Assembly: GCA_904066235.2 (NCBI GenBank)
Contig: CAJFCV020000006.1
Coordinates: 12,648,001 to 12,712,000 of the forward strand
Reading direction: 5' to 3'
DNA from: Bursaphelenchus xylophilus
Taxonomy: Eukaryota > Nematoda > Chromadorea > Rhabditida > Aphelenchoididae
DNA: 64,000 nt
Under the pieces are notes generated by a model. That model was not told the DNA's origin, searched no databases, and saw nothing but the letters and a program-made list of their open reading frames with translations. The position numbers were made by a program, and so were the translations under genes. Shown piece by piece: positions 32,922 through 45,721 of this stretch; position 1 is the first letter of the stretch; each line of letters starts with the position of its first letter.

Positions 32922-33174
32922 TACTGGTCTTTCCATAAAGTGCGTAGACGTTTCATCGCTAGGCGGAAAAGCCCATTGCGTTTTACCTTTTGCACCGTGC
33001 AATGGGAACATAGCTGCGACGTAAAAATTTTTTACAACTGCATCGCTGCGGTTTTGCGTGTTCATCTGCACTGCAGCGCTTTTGAGGTTTGCACTTTACG
33101 AAATTGATGACTAAAGGAGAAAAAGGCCAAATGAGCCGTTCAAAAAAGCTACGCACTTTATGGAAAGACTAGTA
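32922..33174. mobile_element. MITE family E
   Basis: Left TACTGGTCTTTCCATAAAGT, right ACTTTATGGAAAGACTAGTA; 253 bp with about 26-bp terminal inverted repeats and TA-type ends, no coding content. The same right end occurs alone near 30294-30318. Confidence 0.75.
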
Positions 33175-36100
33175 AAAAAACAACGGAAAAATGTGGTAAA
33201 CTTCTAGATGTAAACTAATAATTTTAACAAAAATCATGGCAGTGTTTCCGACTTTGTTTTTGGGGCCTAAAAAACCGTTTGACACTTCGTTTCTTACGTC
33301 GTAAAAACGCAATTCAAAAAAGGCCTAAAACCTCTAAAAGTAAATAAACTTTGGATTCTTGAGCTTTGCTATGTGGAGGCTGAAATCTGTTTCCCTTCGA
33401 TGACTCATACGGCTTCCTCAAGAACTCCCAAAAAGGTGAAAAACAACCCAAAAGATCTTCTTTTTTAACGACGCCGCGGGACGTCGCCTAATGGAATGGC
33501 GCAATCCCTTCGGTTCTATGCTTTCGCTTTTAATTTTAATGTCTTTGAATCCGCCGGCGCTTAATTAATCGCACCGTGACAGTGCGCGTCGAACGTCAGC
33601 CAAGTTTAATGCGCGCTGATCGTTGTATAAAGACGGTAAAACTCGTTATAACGAAACATTTTTAACAAATTTATAACCACAAATTTTTGGTTTATCGATG
33701 TTTCAAAAAATTCAAAATTTTGTCGGTGTTTCGCTCTCTTCTCACCCTCATTTTTATTGCGTCGGTAGAAAGTGAAATCACGTCGAATCGCCTGCGGCGA
33801 TGAGAAAGTTTTATTGCTCAGCGCGCGGAAAAACGTTTTATTTATGGCGCGTTGCGCAATCGTCCATCCGATGGGGGAGCTGGCGAAGATCTTGACAGAC
33901 GTGGGAAAAAGCGTTACTGTAAATTTGAAGCGGAATATTGCATAGCAATTTACCAAACAAATTTTTTTTTGTAATCCGCGTAGCTCGTTATTTACCGAGA
34001 TCATTGCTGGGAACGCTCTGCATAAGACTACAGAGATTTTCAATTTGAAAAAACTTTACCAGAAAGTAAAAAGTCAATCAAAAAACGTCAAAGTATTGTA
34101 AACCTCTCAACTTTTCCTTTTTCGGATTATTTTTTTCTTTTTCTCCATGGAGTCTCCCAAAATTCCCACAACATTTCGCCGGCTCCAGCCGGGTCTGGGT
34201 CCAGGATTACGCTGCAGTAAAAGTACTCCCTTTCAAGTCGACTTGCAGTTGAATTTTGCTCTTTTTCGAGCAGTTCTCGTCTCTGACCGGCCAAGGTCGT
34301 TTGGAATTGTTTTAATTAAAAAACCGGGTCAAGGTGAAATAAACAAGGAAAAATGACCAGTAAGTGGCGTTCCCCGTGATTTTGATGTGCATGGCCAAAA
34401 GCTAGGGAGTGATTTGTTACAGTAAGCAAATTTGCCTAAGAATTTCTGCTTCTTATTAGTGAATTAGGACGATTTTATCTGATTGATTTTAATGCATGTC
34501 GATTTGTTGAAAATCTTTTTTCTCTCCCCTCCTATTGGCCCAGCTTTGGGAACCTACGCGCCTTTTGGGTGTGGCCACAGTTCCGACATTCCCCACTTTT
34601 TCTTTCCGCGGATTGGCTGAGATTCGTCTGTCTTTTTGGTGAATGTTTGCGCAAGCGCGGTATTTTTATGTCTCTCGAAACAACTTGTTTACTGCTGTTC
34701 CTTTGGCAGATGGTTGCCATAGGAGTTTGTAACGTCATTATCGGTTGGCTCTTGATTTTCTACGGATTTCGCAGTGTTTTTGCTGCCGTATTGGACGTTT
34801 ATCCTCTTAAATTTTTTCCCCCAGTTTTCTCCACTTTTTCCATGCTCTTTTACAGTGGCTCTAATAAAAAATGCACCAAGATTTCCCGCTTTATCCACCT
34901 GTAAATTCCCAGATTTCCATTATCTTTTTCTTTGGCTTCATTTCACCTCAACTTTTCTCGGCGAACGTTTACGACGCTTCTCGAGGTCCCTCTTTTATTC
35001 CATCGGTCTTAATCTTAGCCTTGACCTGGTTTTCACCCCTCTTCAACAACATCACACGCTTCATAATGGAACTATAATTTTTGCGAGTTTGAAGTGAAAG
35101 ATTCAATGTTTGGTCCATTTTTCGTTGAGGTGTAAAGTTCTTGTAAAATGGGGATAAGTCTGTGTACGCTCAATTTGAAGTAACAGGTTGTTATGTAAAA
35201 GTTTTTCGCATAGTTTTATAAGGTATCGTCTCATAATAAATAAAATTGATGAGTAATGTTTTTAAAGAAGTTCCTTTGTTGGGAAAAACACCAAGTTGCA
35301 GGTTGTTTACGCTAAAAACGTTGATTTTAAAGTCAAAACAGAGTTAGAGCCCTTCACCAACCATCTATTATACAATCAACAATTTCTATACCAAATTTAA
35401 CAATCCTACGGGAAATCTTAGTGCTGAAAAATTATTTTCTTTATAGTGAACAAAAATCTTGAGCCCACAAAGTCTGCTCTGTACTCTAAAGCCTTTTTCC
35501 GGTACAAAAATCCCATCACAACGCCCTGTGGGTGAATCGGATAAGACTCGTATTACGCAACGCTTTGTCTGCCCAGATTAACACATCCACAAACGCATCC
35601 CAAAAAAAGGAAATTACATAAAAATCCGATCCTTTCACTTTCGAACGTCGCGCTGTCTGCGTGCCCTCCGGCGGCGGCCACCATCTCTAGCCGTCGTTTC
35701 AACTCACGTTGCATGAAGCCGGGCGTCTGTGTGATGGAGCGAGAAGAGGCGAAAGGAAGAATCAATCGCCTTTTTTGGAGCCTTGTACTACCTTTCTCCA
35801 AAATACTCTCTCTTTTCTCCCTGTGAATTTTCATTTCCGAATCACGACGGGCTTTTCCAAGAGGCGAGAGTTGGTGGGTTAATGAGGTCTCAATGTGTCT
35901 TACAATTATGTGGCAACTATTTTCTTAACCTGCCGGGCACTTGTTCTACAAAGGAGGAAAGATTTTTCGGCTATGAGGAGGGTTCCATTTGCACATTTTT
36001 AGTTCGGTATAAAATTTTGAGAACATTTTTTAAAAAGGTACAGCGCCTTTCCATCTTCTTTGTTTCAAGCTGTCTTAGACGGTGGAAAAAACTTTTTTTT

Positions 36101-36900
36101 TTGTTTTTCCTGGTAATACCATAATTGCTCATGTTGCAAACCATGAAGATCAGTTGTAAAAGCGAAACATAAAACGCCAAAATTCACAAAACGACGGTTT
36201 AAACCAGCGCATGTAGGACCCATACAAGCTCTAAATTCTCAATGGGTTTGGTCGGGAATACGGGTCACTCTACAACAGAGATCTAATATACCGGATAAGT
36301 TTTTCAATTTCTAGGCATAGTATCGATTTCCGGACATAAATTACCAATACGCGCTACATTTACAATGATTTATGATCACGTCAGAACCCACATAACCTAA
36401 GGCTACTCCGGGTAGCCCCGCGGACTTTGGGCCCATCCGCAGCTCGGTACCATTCGGTAACCCGCTACGCCGGAGTCGAACTTCAGCCTACCCCAAACTT
36501 CTGCCCACCCTCATTCGTTGTCTTACTATTTTTTGGCGGCTGCTTACAATACTTTCACCCGGGCCTTCACTTTCTCACCGCCTCGGTTCTTACCCCCGCA
36601 AAGACTCTTTTGATTCGACGGCCCCACGGCTCCGCCCATTCCCCGGTATTACCTGGACGAAAAAATTTGTGTTCAAGAGGGGCGCGCATGAAGCAAAACG
36701 AAGGCGAAAAGAAGACGAAGAAGATCGGGTGGGCATGAAAATGAAAGGCAAAAGAGAGTGGCGGCGATGTCCAGCCCCACCCCTCGCCGTCGCCCGGTCG
36801 ATCTTCGTTGTCCCGTCCATCGCGAATCTCGGGAGTCCGCGCGCACTGTCCGAGGTCATCAGTGTTGGGGGCGAAGAGCGCCGTCCACCGGTAGCCAGCG
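33175..36900. other. Gene-poor stretch upstream of nhr-25
   Basis: No coding exon supported on either strand; frames present are short and lack splice-supported neighbours. From about 36400 the sequence becomes GC-rich with many CG dinucleotides, suggesting the distal nhr-25 control region. A TATA-like ATTATACATTTATATACG lies at about 36913. Confidence 0.4.
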
Positions 36901-36950
36901 CCGCCGACGGATATTATACATTTATATACGTGGGGGGATGGGGTGGATGA

Positions 36951-37415
36951 GCGGCCTTGTGTTTTTGGGAGCGGCCTTGGACTGGCCCTGACCTGGGCCG
37001 GCCTTGGCGTTGTAACCGGGGATGAACGTGGGCGGCCTTGGGCTATGTGTTGCGCGATCAGCTGTCCTTGTAAGGCGCCAGCTTGATCTTGTAATACAAT
37101 ATCTGAGGAGTAAGAGTAACGAAGCGAGAGGGATGTGAAAATGAAAGTTTAGTCAGTTAAGGTTGTTGCATCCAAGCCAAAGCTAGCTTAAAACATTTGA
37201 ATCGGGTTATAAAACAATAACACGAAAATTTAGATCCTAGAGTTTAGCTACAGCACACTTCCAACAACTCACGTAAAAAGATTGCACTTACCGCATGTCT
37301 TTACTTGTAGCAGCTGACGTCAAGGCTACGTCCTTGGAACTCCAGCTCCTTCTAGGGGTATATCCTGTCCTTGTAGCGGCTCCTGTCCTTGGGTTGCGTG
37401 TTTAACTGACCTTGT
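36951..37415. promoter_or_regulatory. Cluster of NR5A/FTZ-F1 half-sites upstream of nhr-25
   Basis: The NR5A consensus YCAAGGYCR (reverse YGRCCTTGR) is matched perfectly at 36972-36980, 36999-37007 and 37033-37041 (CGGCCTTGG). It is matched with one mismatch at 36952-36960, 37329-37337, 37384-37392 and 37407-37415 (TGACCTTGT). CCTTG recurs more than ten times in about 500 bp. The gene 180 bp downstream encodes an NR5A receptor, so positive or negative autoregulation is plausible. The density itself is seen; binding is inferred. Confidence 0.5.
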
Positions 37416-37594
37416 GTTACACTTTCCCTTGTGTCCTTGCCCTAGTGTTTGTAGCGTTGCATAATCCACGTGAACTTCCAAACCAGCGCTACCTTGTCTT
37501 GACTGTACAATTTGCAATCGAATCGCGAGCTACATATACGTATATGCGTATAACGTTGCATAAAAATCTAACCCTGCTGATTTCAGTGGATACT

Positions 37595-40500
37595 ATGAAA
37601 CTGGAGAAATGTCCCAATCCCACTGTCAGCTTAACTCTTCCCAAGTGCATTGACACGATGGCGTCGGAATCCCCGTCCTGTTCAACGCCGTCCTCATCGT
37701 CGTCCGGCGGAACGCCCACGAATTACATGCCCAAAGGGATGGTAAACCCGACGTTGATCAGCACAGTACATGGCCAGAATATGATCAGCTTGATCAACAA
37801 TCGACCGGTCGAGAATGGCGTCACATATGATGACAACAAAGAGCCGTGTCCGGTTTGCGGCGACAAAGTTAGTGGATATCATTATGGTCTGTTGACCTGT
37901 GAATCTTGCAAGGTAAGAGCTGAGTTTTCCAATTGTGATCTTTTGAGCGGTTATGTTAACATTTTTTCTAAAGTTTTGAATAGTCTAGCTAGCTGGAGGA
38001 AACGGTTTGGGAAGCTAAGCCGATTAGGATGAAAAAACAAATAGCTTAGATGGATTGTTGTCGCTTTTGCGATTGCGTAGATCATGCTGAAGATTTCTCG
38101 ATCGTGATTAATTAGGTTGCGTAATGCATTGACTCTTATCCCAAATTTCAGGGCTTTTTCAAACGCACAGTGCAGAACAAAAAGAAGTACGGCTGCAACG
38201 CGGAGGGGAAATGCGTGGTGGACAAGACGTGTCGGAAGCGATGTCCGTATTGTCGGTTCGAGAAGTGTGTAGCCAAGGGGATGAAGGTCGAAGGTAAGGC
38301 TTTGATTTGAGTGATTTAGCCCAACTTTTTTTGCTTATCTGATCTCGCCGAGAACGAACATGATTAATGAGTTTGCCATTTACGGCGTTCTTATCGGCGA
38401 TTTGCGTACGGTATATTCAAATTTGTCGTTTTCTTGATCAAGAGAAGCAAAAAATCTTTTTTCATAAAAAATAGATAAAAACACAAAGGTGCTTCAAGTC
38501 CAATATGCATATGGCCACAGGTGTTTTCGAGTTTTTTACGCACTCTAGCTGTAGCTTTGGCAAGGCATACCTTAGGCCCATTAAAAGACTTGCAATTTTG
38601 ATTCTGGCGCCCACTTCCCATATACCGTAGGCCGGCGGGGTCGTTAAAGCCGATGCCAGAAAAACGAGCCTCCCTTGAGTTCTTTTCTCAACGTTTTTTT
38701 CAGCCGTTCCTTTTTTGGGTCTCACTGAAAAAGCGAAATGCGATTTTTTTTGCGTTTTTATTGATGGCCCCAGTGAAAAACCGGATTTTCGGAGGTGTTT
38801 GAAAAATTTGTATGCTTTATATAGAGGTAATCGGTGGGTAAATGGGTGAGGCAACCGGTTATTGGCAACTTGGGATGGCTCAATTGAAAGTTTGATTGCT
38901 TTCAATTTCCTTATGACACAGTGAAATCTCTGTGTAATGGATTTTAAAAGGCCGAGATGCTGTTGTCATCAATGCCTTTCTTTGGTCATTTCTATTGACG
39001 TTTCCCATCAAGACCCCACCAATTTCCGATCGGATCTCTTTCCAACTAAAGGGGGAGATTTAAATCGGCGGTTTTATAACCAACTAACTGACGGGTCGGT
39101 TGCAAATTGCGCAATATACAGTTTATTATGGTCGGGCGGCTCAAGGAGGCGCCGCTTTGTTTAGGGCTTGATGGGTCCGTATATAGGGTTTATAGGATGG
39201 CCATCTATACGATGATTAGACCATGCGTAGGCTGAGGTCCTGAGATTTAAATACTTACAGTACCTTTTTATTGGTCGTCATTGTCGCCACAACAATTAAA
39301 CATTTTACCTCGAAAAACCAAGAACAATATGGAAATTTGTTGTCAACAAAACTTTTACGCTCCCGTCGAACGCAATTAAGCGCTGACCCGTTCAGTGGGG
39401 ACCCTCTAATCCCGCGCGTATGCTAATTTCATCCAGTCTTATTCAAATCAGGGATACGTTGGGGGGTCTTGAATGGATAAGGAATACAAAAGAATGTCTT
39501 ACAAAAGGTTCGCGGGCTGATCCGCTGAACCGTAAAGAGGATAAGGTCAATAGGAGAGCATGGAAACGCCGTTGACAGTATGCAAATTAAAACTTAATTT
39601 TTTGAAGAAACGTGGCTTTTCCAAAGATTGCATAAAACAAAAACATACAAATCACAATCTCAACAACAAAATTTCAGCTGTCCGAGAAGATCGAATGAGA
39701 GGTGGCCGAAATAAGTTCGGTTCATTTTACAAACAAGATCGTGCCCAACGCCGTCTTCAAGAGCCTCAGCGAACTCAGCCCACACATCAACAATATCAGA
39801 ACATGTATAATGGCGTCATTGCGGATCAAAACGTCTCCAGCAGGTAAATTTTTGCGCACCAAAAAGAGGAAATTTCCGAATTCTTTTGGTTTTGCGGACG
39901 AATCTGAGACTTTTCACCTGATCCTCACAACTTTTTTGGCTCCTCACCGTATCCCTCTCACTTTGCACACCCATTCCTCTCACTTGATCCATGGGTATTG
40001 TTGTAGTCGCAGGTCGGCGGGCCTGTAATTACGCATCCCGCTCTCGGCGAAACATTTGTTTATCCCTCGGCACAAAAACAAGAAATGAAAGTGCGCCAGT
40101 TTTCGCGCACTCATCTTTCGCATGCCGCCGCTCTCGAGAGTATTATCTACGGAGGTATTGGAAGTTGGCGGTGGCGAAAGGGACGTGCTAATTAGGCGTC
40201 ACTCCAATCTCCGGTGTTGGATTATAAGGCCGCAAAAGGGGCGAAGAGAGGGACAAAATGGGGGGATTGGGCTCGGATATCGATCATGAAAAGTTCAGGA
40301 AAAAATGTATGTAAAAGAACACAAAAAATTGAACATTGCGAAAAACTCTATACAAGTATAATAACTCTGAACTTCGAAAAGACAGAAATTGCAAACAATA
40401 AGTCAATTTTTCAGTACTCCCGACTGCTATTTCGACAACCGCCTGAAAGTCAGCACTTATGACGCAATGTTGCAAAGTCCCACGCTTTCGTCGACCAACA

Positions 40501-42125
40501 ATTTCAACGACTTCCGTTATGCCATGCATCAAGAGAGTTTGGCCGCCATCCTCAGCTCTTCGATGGACGAGCACGCTCAAATGAATATGCGTTTTCAAAC
40601 CCCCATTACGACGGCCAATTCGAACTCAGTCAAGTCCGAGCCCTTTGACGGCCCCTATTTGGCAAGCGCCTCGGGCCATCTTGCCCCACAAGGCAACCCA
40701 TTGGCTGCCGAACCACCCTATCATCTCGTTCATCCCACGGATTACAGCACAACCGCAGCGGCGGTTGCGGCGGCCGCTTATCAGCCAATGCTGCCGATGA
40801 CTTCCCTGAACCACCAACAATTCTTGGGAGAGAATCAGATGCCGTTGTGCCTGCCCCCTTCCGAAACGGCGATCGCTGAAGGATATTACAGCGGGAATAG
40901 TGGGCGAATGTTCCAGGAGATGATCAACGCCGTCGAGAATCATCGTGCTGCGATGTTGTCGCTGGAGAAGGCGAAAAAAGACAGTGCCGATGCCTTCGAT
41001 TTCTTGATCTTGGCCGCCGAAGAGCACCTGAGCGAGGTGGTCAACTGGGCCAAGAGCATCAGGAAATTCAACGATCTGTCGGTAGGCCAATATCCTTTAT
41101 GTTCCGTTTTAATTTATTCATAATACAGACTAACAACCAATCTTTCAGACGAGCGACCAACAGAATTCGATCAGCATGTCGTGGCCATTGATCCATATTA
41201 TCAACTTTACCTTCAACTATGTGAAAGGCAAGATCCCTACGAGTTACAGACTGAGCAACGGCACTGAGTAAGTTGAATTTCAAAAACAAATTCATGTATT
41301 GCGAATGTCCTGAAAGCAATCCGATGTTTTCAGAGTCCCAGTTGTCTACGTGGCCCTTCTCGGATGTTCGGAGCTGGAGCCGGAATGGAAGGAGCTCTGC
41401 GAGCAGGTGAAACGCTTCGACGACTACGACTACACCGCCCTCTTGTGCATGGCCCTCTTCTCGGCCCCACAACAAAAAACCACCGCTGCGGTGTACTCGG
41501 AGATTTGCTGCGCGTGGAATTCGTTTAATCATCATAATCTGCCAATGATGGAGATCCTTATCCAGTTGAAGTAAGTTTAAGCTATTTTAGGCGCATTGGT
41601 CTCTACGAAACCTTTATTTTGATCCCTTCATGGGCTATAGGGTTAGGGTTTACTTGCTCCCTCATCTTATTTAGGACCATTTTAAGGGGAAAGAACAAGG
41701 CTCCTGACCTGTGACCCCCATGCGGATATTTTTTTACGCTCATTCCAAAAAGCCTCTTATAGCCGGGATGGCCTTTAATTATCCGAGATTTTTTAGTTCG
41801 CGACCTGTCGAATGCACTGTGGGAGTCCTATTCCCAAAAAACTTGGGTCCGCTAATTAAAACTTGGCTATCGGCCTTGTAATTATGCTTCGGAACGGCTA
41901 TAATGGCTTTTTGGGGAAATTCTGAAAAACAACCATAGCATTGCTAGAGTGATTCATCAGAATAAGAGTCAATTTTGGATCTAATCTGTCATTTTCAGCG
42001 CAATGGCAAACCGAGCTCAGGGCTACTTTATTCACTCCGCACAATCGTCAAACATCCCCTTGCCCAATTTGTTGAACGATATTCATTGCCCACCACAACA
42101 ATATTACTACCCCACGATGGCTTAA
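37595..42125 (+). CDS. nhr-25: Nuclear receptor NR5A / FTZ-F1 orthologue
   Basis: DNA-binding transcription factor, orthologous to worm NHR-25 and vertebrate SF-1/LRH-1; in worms it acts in moulting, epidermis and gonad. Exons 37595-37912, 38152-38293, 39678-39843, 40415-41081, 41149-41267, 41334-41570, 41999-42125; 591 residues. DNA-binding domain at about 88-155: [15 protein letters not shown]-box [34 protein letters not shown]. It is followed directly by the FTZ-F1 box ([19 protein letters not shown]), which is diagnostic of NR5A. Then come a Gln-rich linker, a hinge with Ala run ([13 protein letters not shown]) and a candidate SUMO site VKSEP, and the ligand-binding domain (ending [11 protein letters not shown], an LLxxI core like the AF-2 helix). 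ATG 37595 sits 8 bp after a TTTCAG acceptor at 37581-37586, probably a leader or 5'-UTR splice. Intron 2 is 1.4 kb. Confidence 0.95.
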
Positions 42126-43082
42126 TATGGGCGCTACAGTAACCAAACTTCCCGGATCTCGACACCTAAACTGCTGGCTATCTGCCTCTTGTATTATAAA
42201 TGAGAAACCCCATGTATTTTATAGTCCTTGTCTCGTTTTGGCCCTTAGTTGCAGTTCGACCGTCAAAAAGGCGTTACTATCAAAGTTCAACGCTTTAAAG
42301 AGGGGTTCGCTGCAGCTGAATTGGCACACTCCAAACCCGTAGTCTACAATATCGCACAATAATTCATCTCCGCATATCCCTACTCATTTACTTAGCGTAT
42401 CGCCAAATCGAATCAGTTTTCGGTAAATTCCAGTAACACAGTCTTACTGTAGCATGTTGCAGTACACCTCTAATGGCCAAAAAATCTTGCCCACCCAAAG
42501 ATCTTATAACACTTTGTTGATAATATTATTATATAACACATTGAAAGTTTTATTGCAATCCTTTTCACCCACTGATGATAATATCAGCAACTCAAATTTT
42601 TTAGTGGGAAATTAAACAAAGTCCGTATTTTTTGAATCGTATTCAAATTTATTATAAAAATAAATATTAATTATAAAAGGCAAGGTTGTTAGACGCCACT
42701 TTTAAAGTTGATTTGAAAAACTTCACCCGTAAAATGATGATAAAGTAAGAAAAAAGTTCAATACAATCATATCACAGCCTGAGAAAAAGACGACAAAGCC
42801 TCTGTATAACAAACTTTTTTGTGGCTTTTTTAGGCTTGGTTGGACAGAGACTTGCGTTGGCATTGTAACACATAGAAAATAATGAAGAAGCGTATATTTA
42901 AACAAGCATGAAAAAATAAACATTTTTTGGCTAACAAGCAAGGTAGTTGGCAAATTATCAAGCTGAATTAAATTTATTTTAACGCGATACCCGTCGAAAA
43001 ATAAGAGGAAGGAAATTAGAGTTTTGCTTTCCGGAAGAAGCGGGATGTTAAGCGGATATGAAGACATGAAAGTCCGCAAGGT
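42126..43082. other. nhr-25 3' region and spacer
   Basis: AT-rich 3' flank; AATAAA-type signals occur around 42655-42665. No further exon supported before the repeat at 43083. Confidence 0.35.
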
Positions 43083-43446
43083 GACAGTAGAAGTACGATA
43101 AGTGCGACGCTCAGATCTTGATGAAACTAGGAACAGACTTAGAATAATTTTTTCTAAGACATACCCCAGACTGCTAGCTCGCTCTTTGCCTAAACGACAG
43201 AGATTTTTAAGTCTAAAGTTAACAAAAATTCAATGTTTTTTTGCAGATTTTTTCATGAAAATTTTCATAGTTTCATGCCTATTTATCCGTAGAGAGTAAT
43301 GTTTCTACAAAAAAAAAACAATTTTTTCGCATGAAACTAGCAAAGATGTGGCCAAACATTTTTTTTAGTCACCGCTTTCAGCGTTGGCGAACTGTTTCGG
43401 TCGCAAAAAATTTGAGCGTTGCACTTGTGGCACATCGTTTGTAAGG
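43083..43446. mobile_element. MITE family C, copy 1
   Basis: Left part AAGTGCGACGCTCAGATCTT, right part AAATTTGAGCGTTGCACTTG, in inverted orientation; between them GTAGAGAGTAATGTTTCTAC and GCATGAAACTAGCAAAGATG, shared with other copies. It ends 40 bp before the GPCR stop codon. Confidence 0.7.
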
Positions 43447-43485
43447 AGACAATAACAGACCAAAGCGTCTCCAGCCCACGAAATT

Positions 43486-45661
43486 TCAGATCTGACTGTC
43501 CCCTTCTTCCAGCTGGATCGGCTCCTCTTGACCCACTGGACTCCATTCGGCCGAGCCTCGGACCTGGACTGGACTCCTTTTGTCCTCCTCCTCTCCGCCA
43601 TCCCCGTCCACTCTCACCAATTGCGGTCTTTTGCCTTTGAAATCGAATAAGAATCCATTGATTGTGGGTGTATTTGAAAATCGGGCACTCTTCAGTTTCG
43701 TGTTGATGGTTCTCGATTCGTTCGACCCGTTCGCGGACTTGTAGCGCAGTCCTCGGGGCTTGCGCGGGCGGCAGAGCTTGAAAAACTCGGCAAAAGCCAG
43801 CCGAAATTGCTCATTGAGCATTGTGTACAGGATTGGGTTCCATACCGTGGATGACATCGAAATGCAATGCGTGATGACGCCGAATAAGTACTCCTGTCGG
43901 GCCACAACATTGGGAAGCCATTGGTAGTCGCGCAGGAAGTTGAACAACACCGCCGGTGTCCAGCAAAGCAGAAATACGGCCACCATGGCGATTAGCATTC
44001 GATTTGTGCGCAGTCGTCGCTTCAATGCGGTTTTCCGTTGTTCGGATTGCTGTTGAGTGAGTTGTTGTTGGTCGGTGTTGCGGTCTTTCACCAGAATTCC
44101 TTGGCCAAGGCGGATCGAGATCATCATGTAACAAAATGTGATAATCACAAAGGGAACCACGAATTGGAGAATAAACACCATCGTGCCTGGAAAGATTGGA
44201 CTAAAGTTTATGCAAAACCAACCAACATAGGGCAGCTTACAGGGAAAGTACTGAAAGTTCGACGCTCAGATTTTGAGGGAGCTTTGGCGTAAATTTAGAT
44301 TACTTGTTTTTAAGACATCTGCGGAGTTCCTAACGCGTGCTTTTCTAGATTTTCAAGTCGAAAGTTGGCAAAAATGTGATAATTTTTCTGCAAATTTTGG
44401 TATGAAAGCCCTACCGTAGGGAGTAATGTTTCCACAAAAATTTTTTTTCCGGACAGAACTGGCAATGATATGACCAAAAAGTTTTTTCTCTGTGACTGCT
44501 GCATTCCGCGTACTCTATCGGCCACAAAGATCATTGAAAATCTCGGCTGCCTATGCAAAGGGCAAGCTAAAATTTTGAGGAATTGATACGCAGCACATGC
44601 CCGAAGTGGGTAAAAAATCTTTAAAAAATCTTAGCGTCGCACTTGGTGTATGTCATTTTTTGTTAGATCAAATCTTCAACGTACCATAAGCGCTTCTCGC
44701 AAATGTATCCTCCTTCCAATCTTCCGTGCAAAATTGCCCACAAAAGTCGCCGTAGTCGACCAATTTTTGTTTGAAAACCATTGGCAATGATATGCTCGTA
44801 GCGATCAGACAGTTCAACGCGATCATCCGCAACGCGTGTTTTGTTTGAATCGACCGCTTCGTGGGGTAGATGATCAAAATAAAACGATCAATTGATATCG
44901 CCGTTAGCGTCAACGTGCTGAAGCACAGGCTGGATCCCTGAAAACGAGAGGTCAGTCACAGCGAAAACAATAGGCATTTTTACGGAGTTTATGCAACGAA
45001 AGCCAGCAACCGACCTGAATAAGAGGTACAAATTTGCATAGTGTCTCGCCGAAGAGCCAAATCTTGGTGAATGCGGAGATTGGCGTCACGGAACCCGAAA
45101 CCAACGACGCTACAATGTCCGAGCAACTCAGACTGACGATAAACAGATTCCGCACCGACTGCAGGGATTTGTGCCGAATCACGCTGAGGATGACAAGGCC
45201 GTTTCCGAGGACACCAAGACTAAAATTAGTTAATCCATTAGTGCGTTAATTTTCAACGGATAATTTTAACTTTATCGTCGGTATAATACTGTTACGAATG
45301 GGTTTTTTTGTTAGACTCTAGACATCCACTCCTTTCTTTTTGCGTAGTTGGAATCTCAAATTTCAAAGAAAAATAAACACCAAAAACAATGAAGGTCCAA
45401 TCCCTTCAACGGTTCAAAAATCATCTTTTTTATTTTTCATTACAGAAGAGGTAAAATTTTATCTGTGTAACATTTCTAAGGCACCTTAGCTAAGATAAAA
45501 AATACTTTAGCGGGCTTCTCAAACTGAGCTTACGTTATAATCAGCACGTAAAGGATGAGAAAGATCAGCATCGTGCTGGGCAGCGAGGTCAAATCGCCTT
45601 GACTGGTCCATAGGAAAGCTTTGATGTCGACACAATTGGCCGACTTACTAAGGTTGCTCAT
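43486..45661 (-). CDS. Neuropeptide Y/F-type G-protein-coupled receptor
   Basis: Class A GPCR of the neuropeptide receptor (NPR, NPY/NPF-like) group, plasma membrane of neurons. Exons 45661-45534, 45219-45015, 44937-44685, 44186-43486; 428 residues. TM1 is split by intron 1 (LIFLILYVLIITLGVLGNGL). TM2 has SLSCSDIVASL. TM3 ends AISIDRFILI (DRF for DRY). ECL2 has FCGQFCTEDW, with the disulfide Cys. TM6 has VAVFLLCWTPAVL and TM7 SSTVWNPILYTML (NPxxY form NPILY). The tail is long and polar with GDGGEEEDKRS. A 498-bp intron 3 holds MITE C2. ATG 45661 follows a TTTGCAG acceptor near 45682; an upstream in-frame ATG would lie in the intron-like part. Which npr gene it matches I cannot tell. Confidence 0.88.
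44231..44667. mobile_element. MITE family C, copy 2
   Basis: Inverted ends (GTTCGACGCTCAGATTTTGA and ATCTTAGCGTCGCACTTGGT) with the shared core GTAGGGAGTAATGTTTCCAC, inside intron 3 of the GPCR. Confidence 0.7.
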
Positions 45662-45721
45662 CTTCCTCAATATGTCATTTTCTGCAAATACCAACATATT
45701 TGATATCCCCCGAAAACGCAC

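Noticed and set aside
35783..36124. 113-codon plus-strand frame
   Set aside because: Aromatic-rich translation of T-rich DNA; no neighbouring exons.
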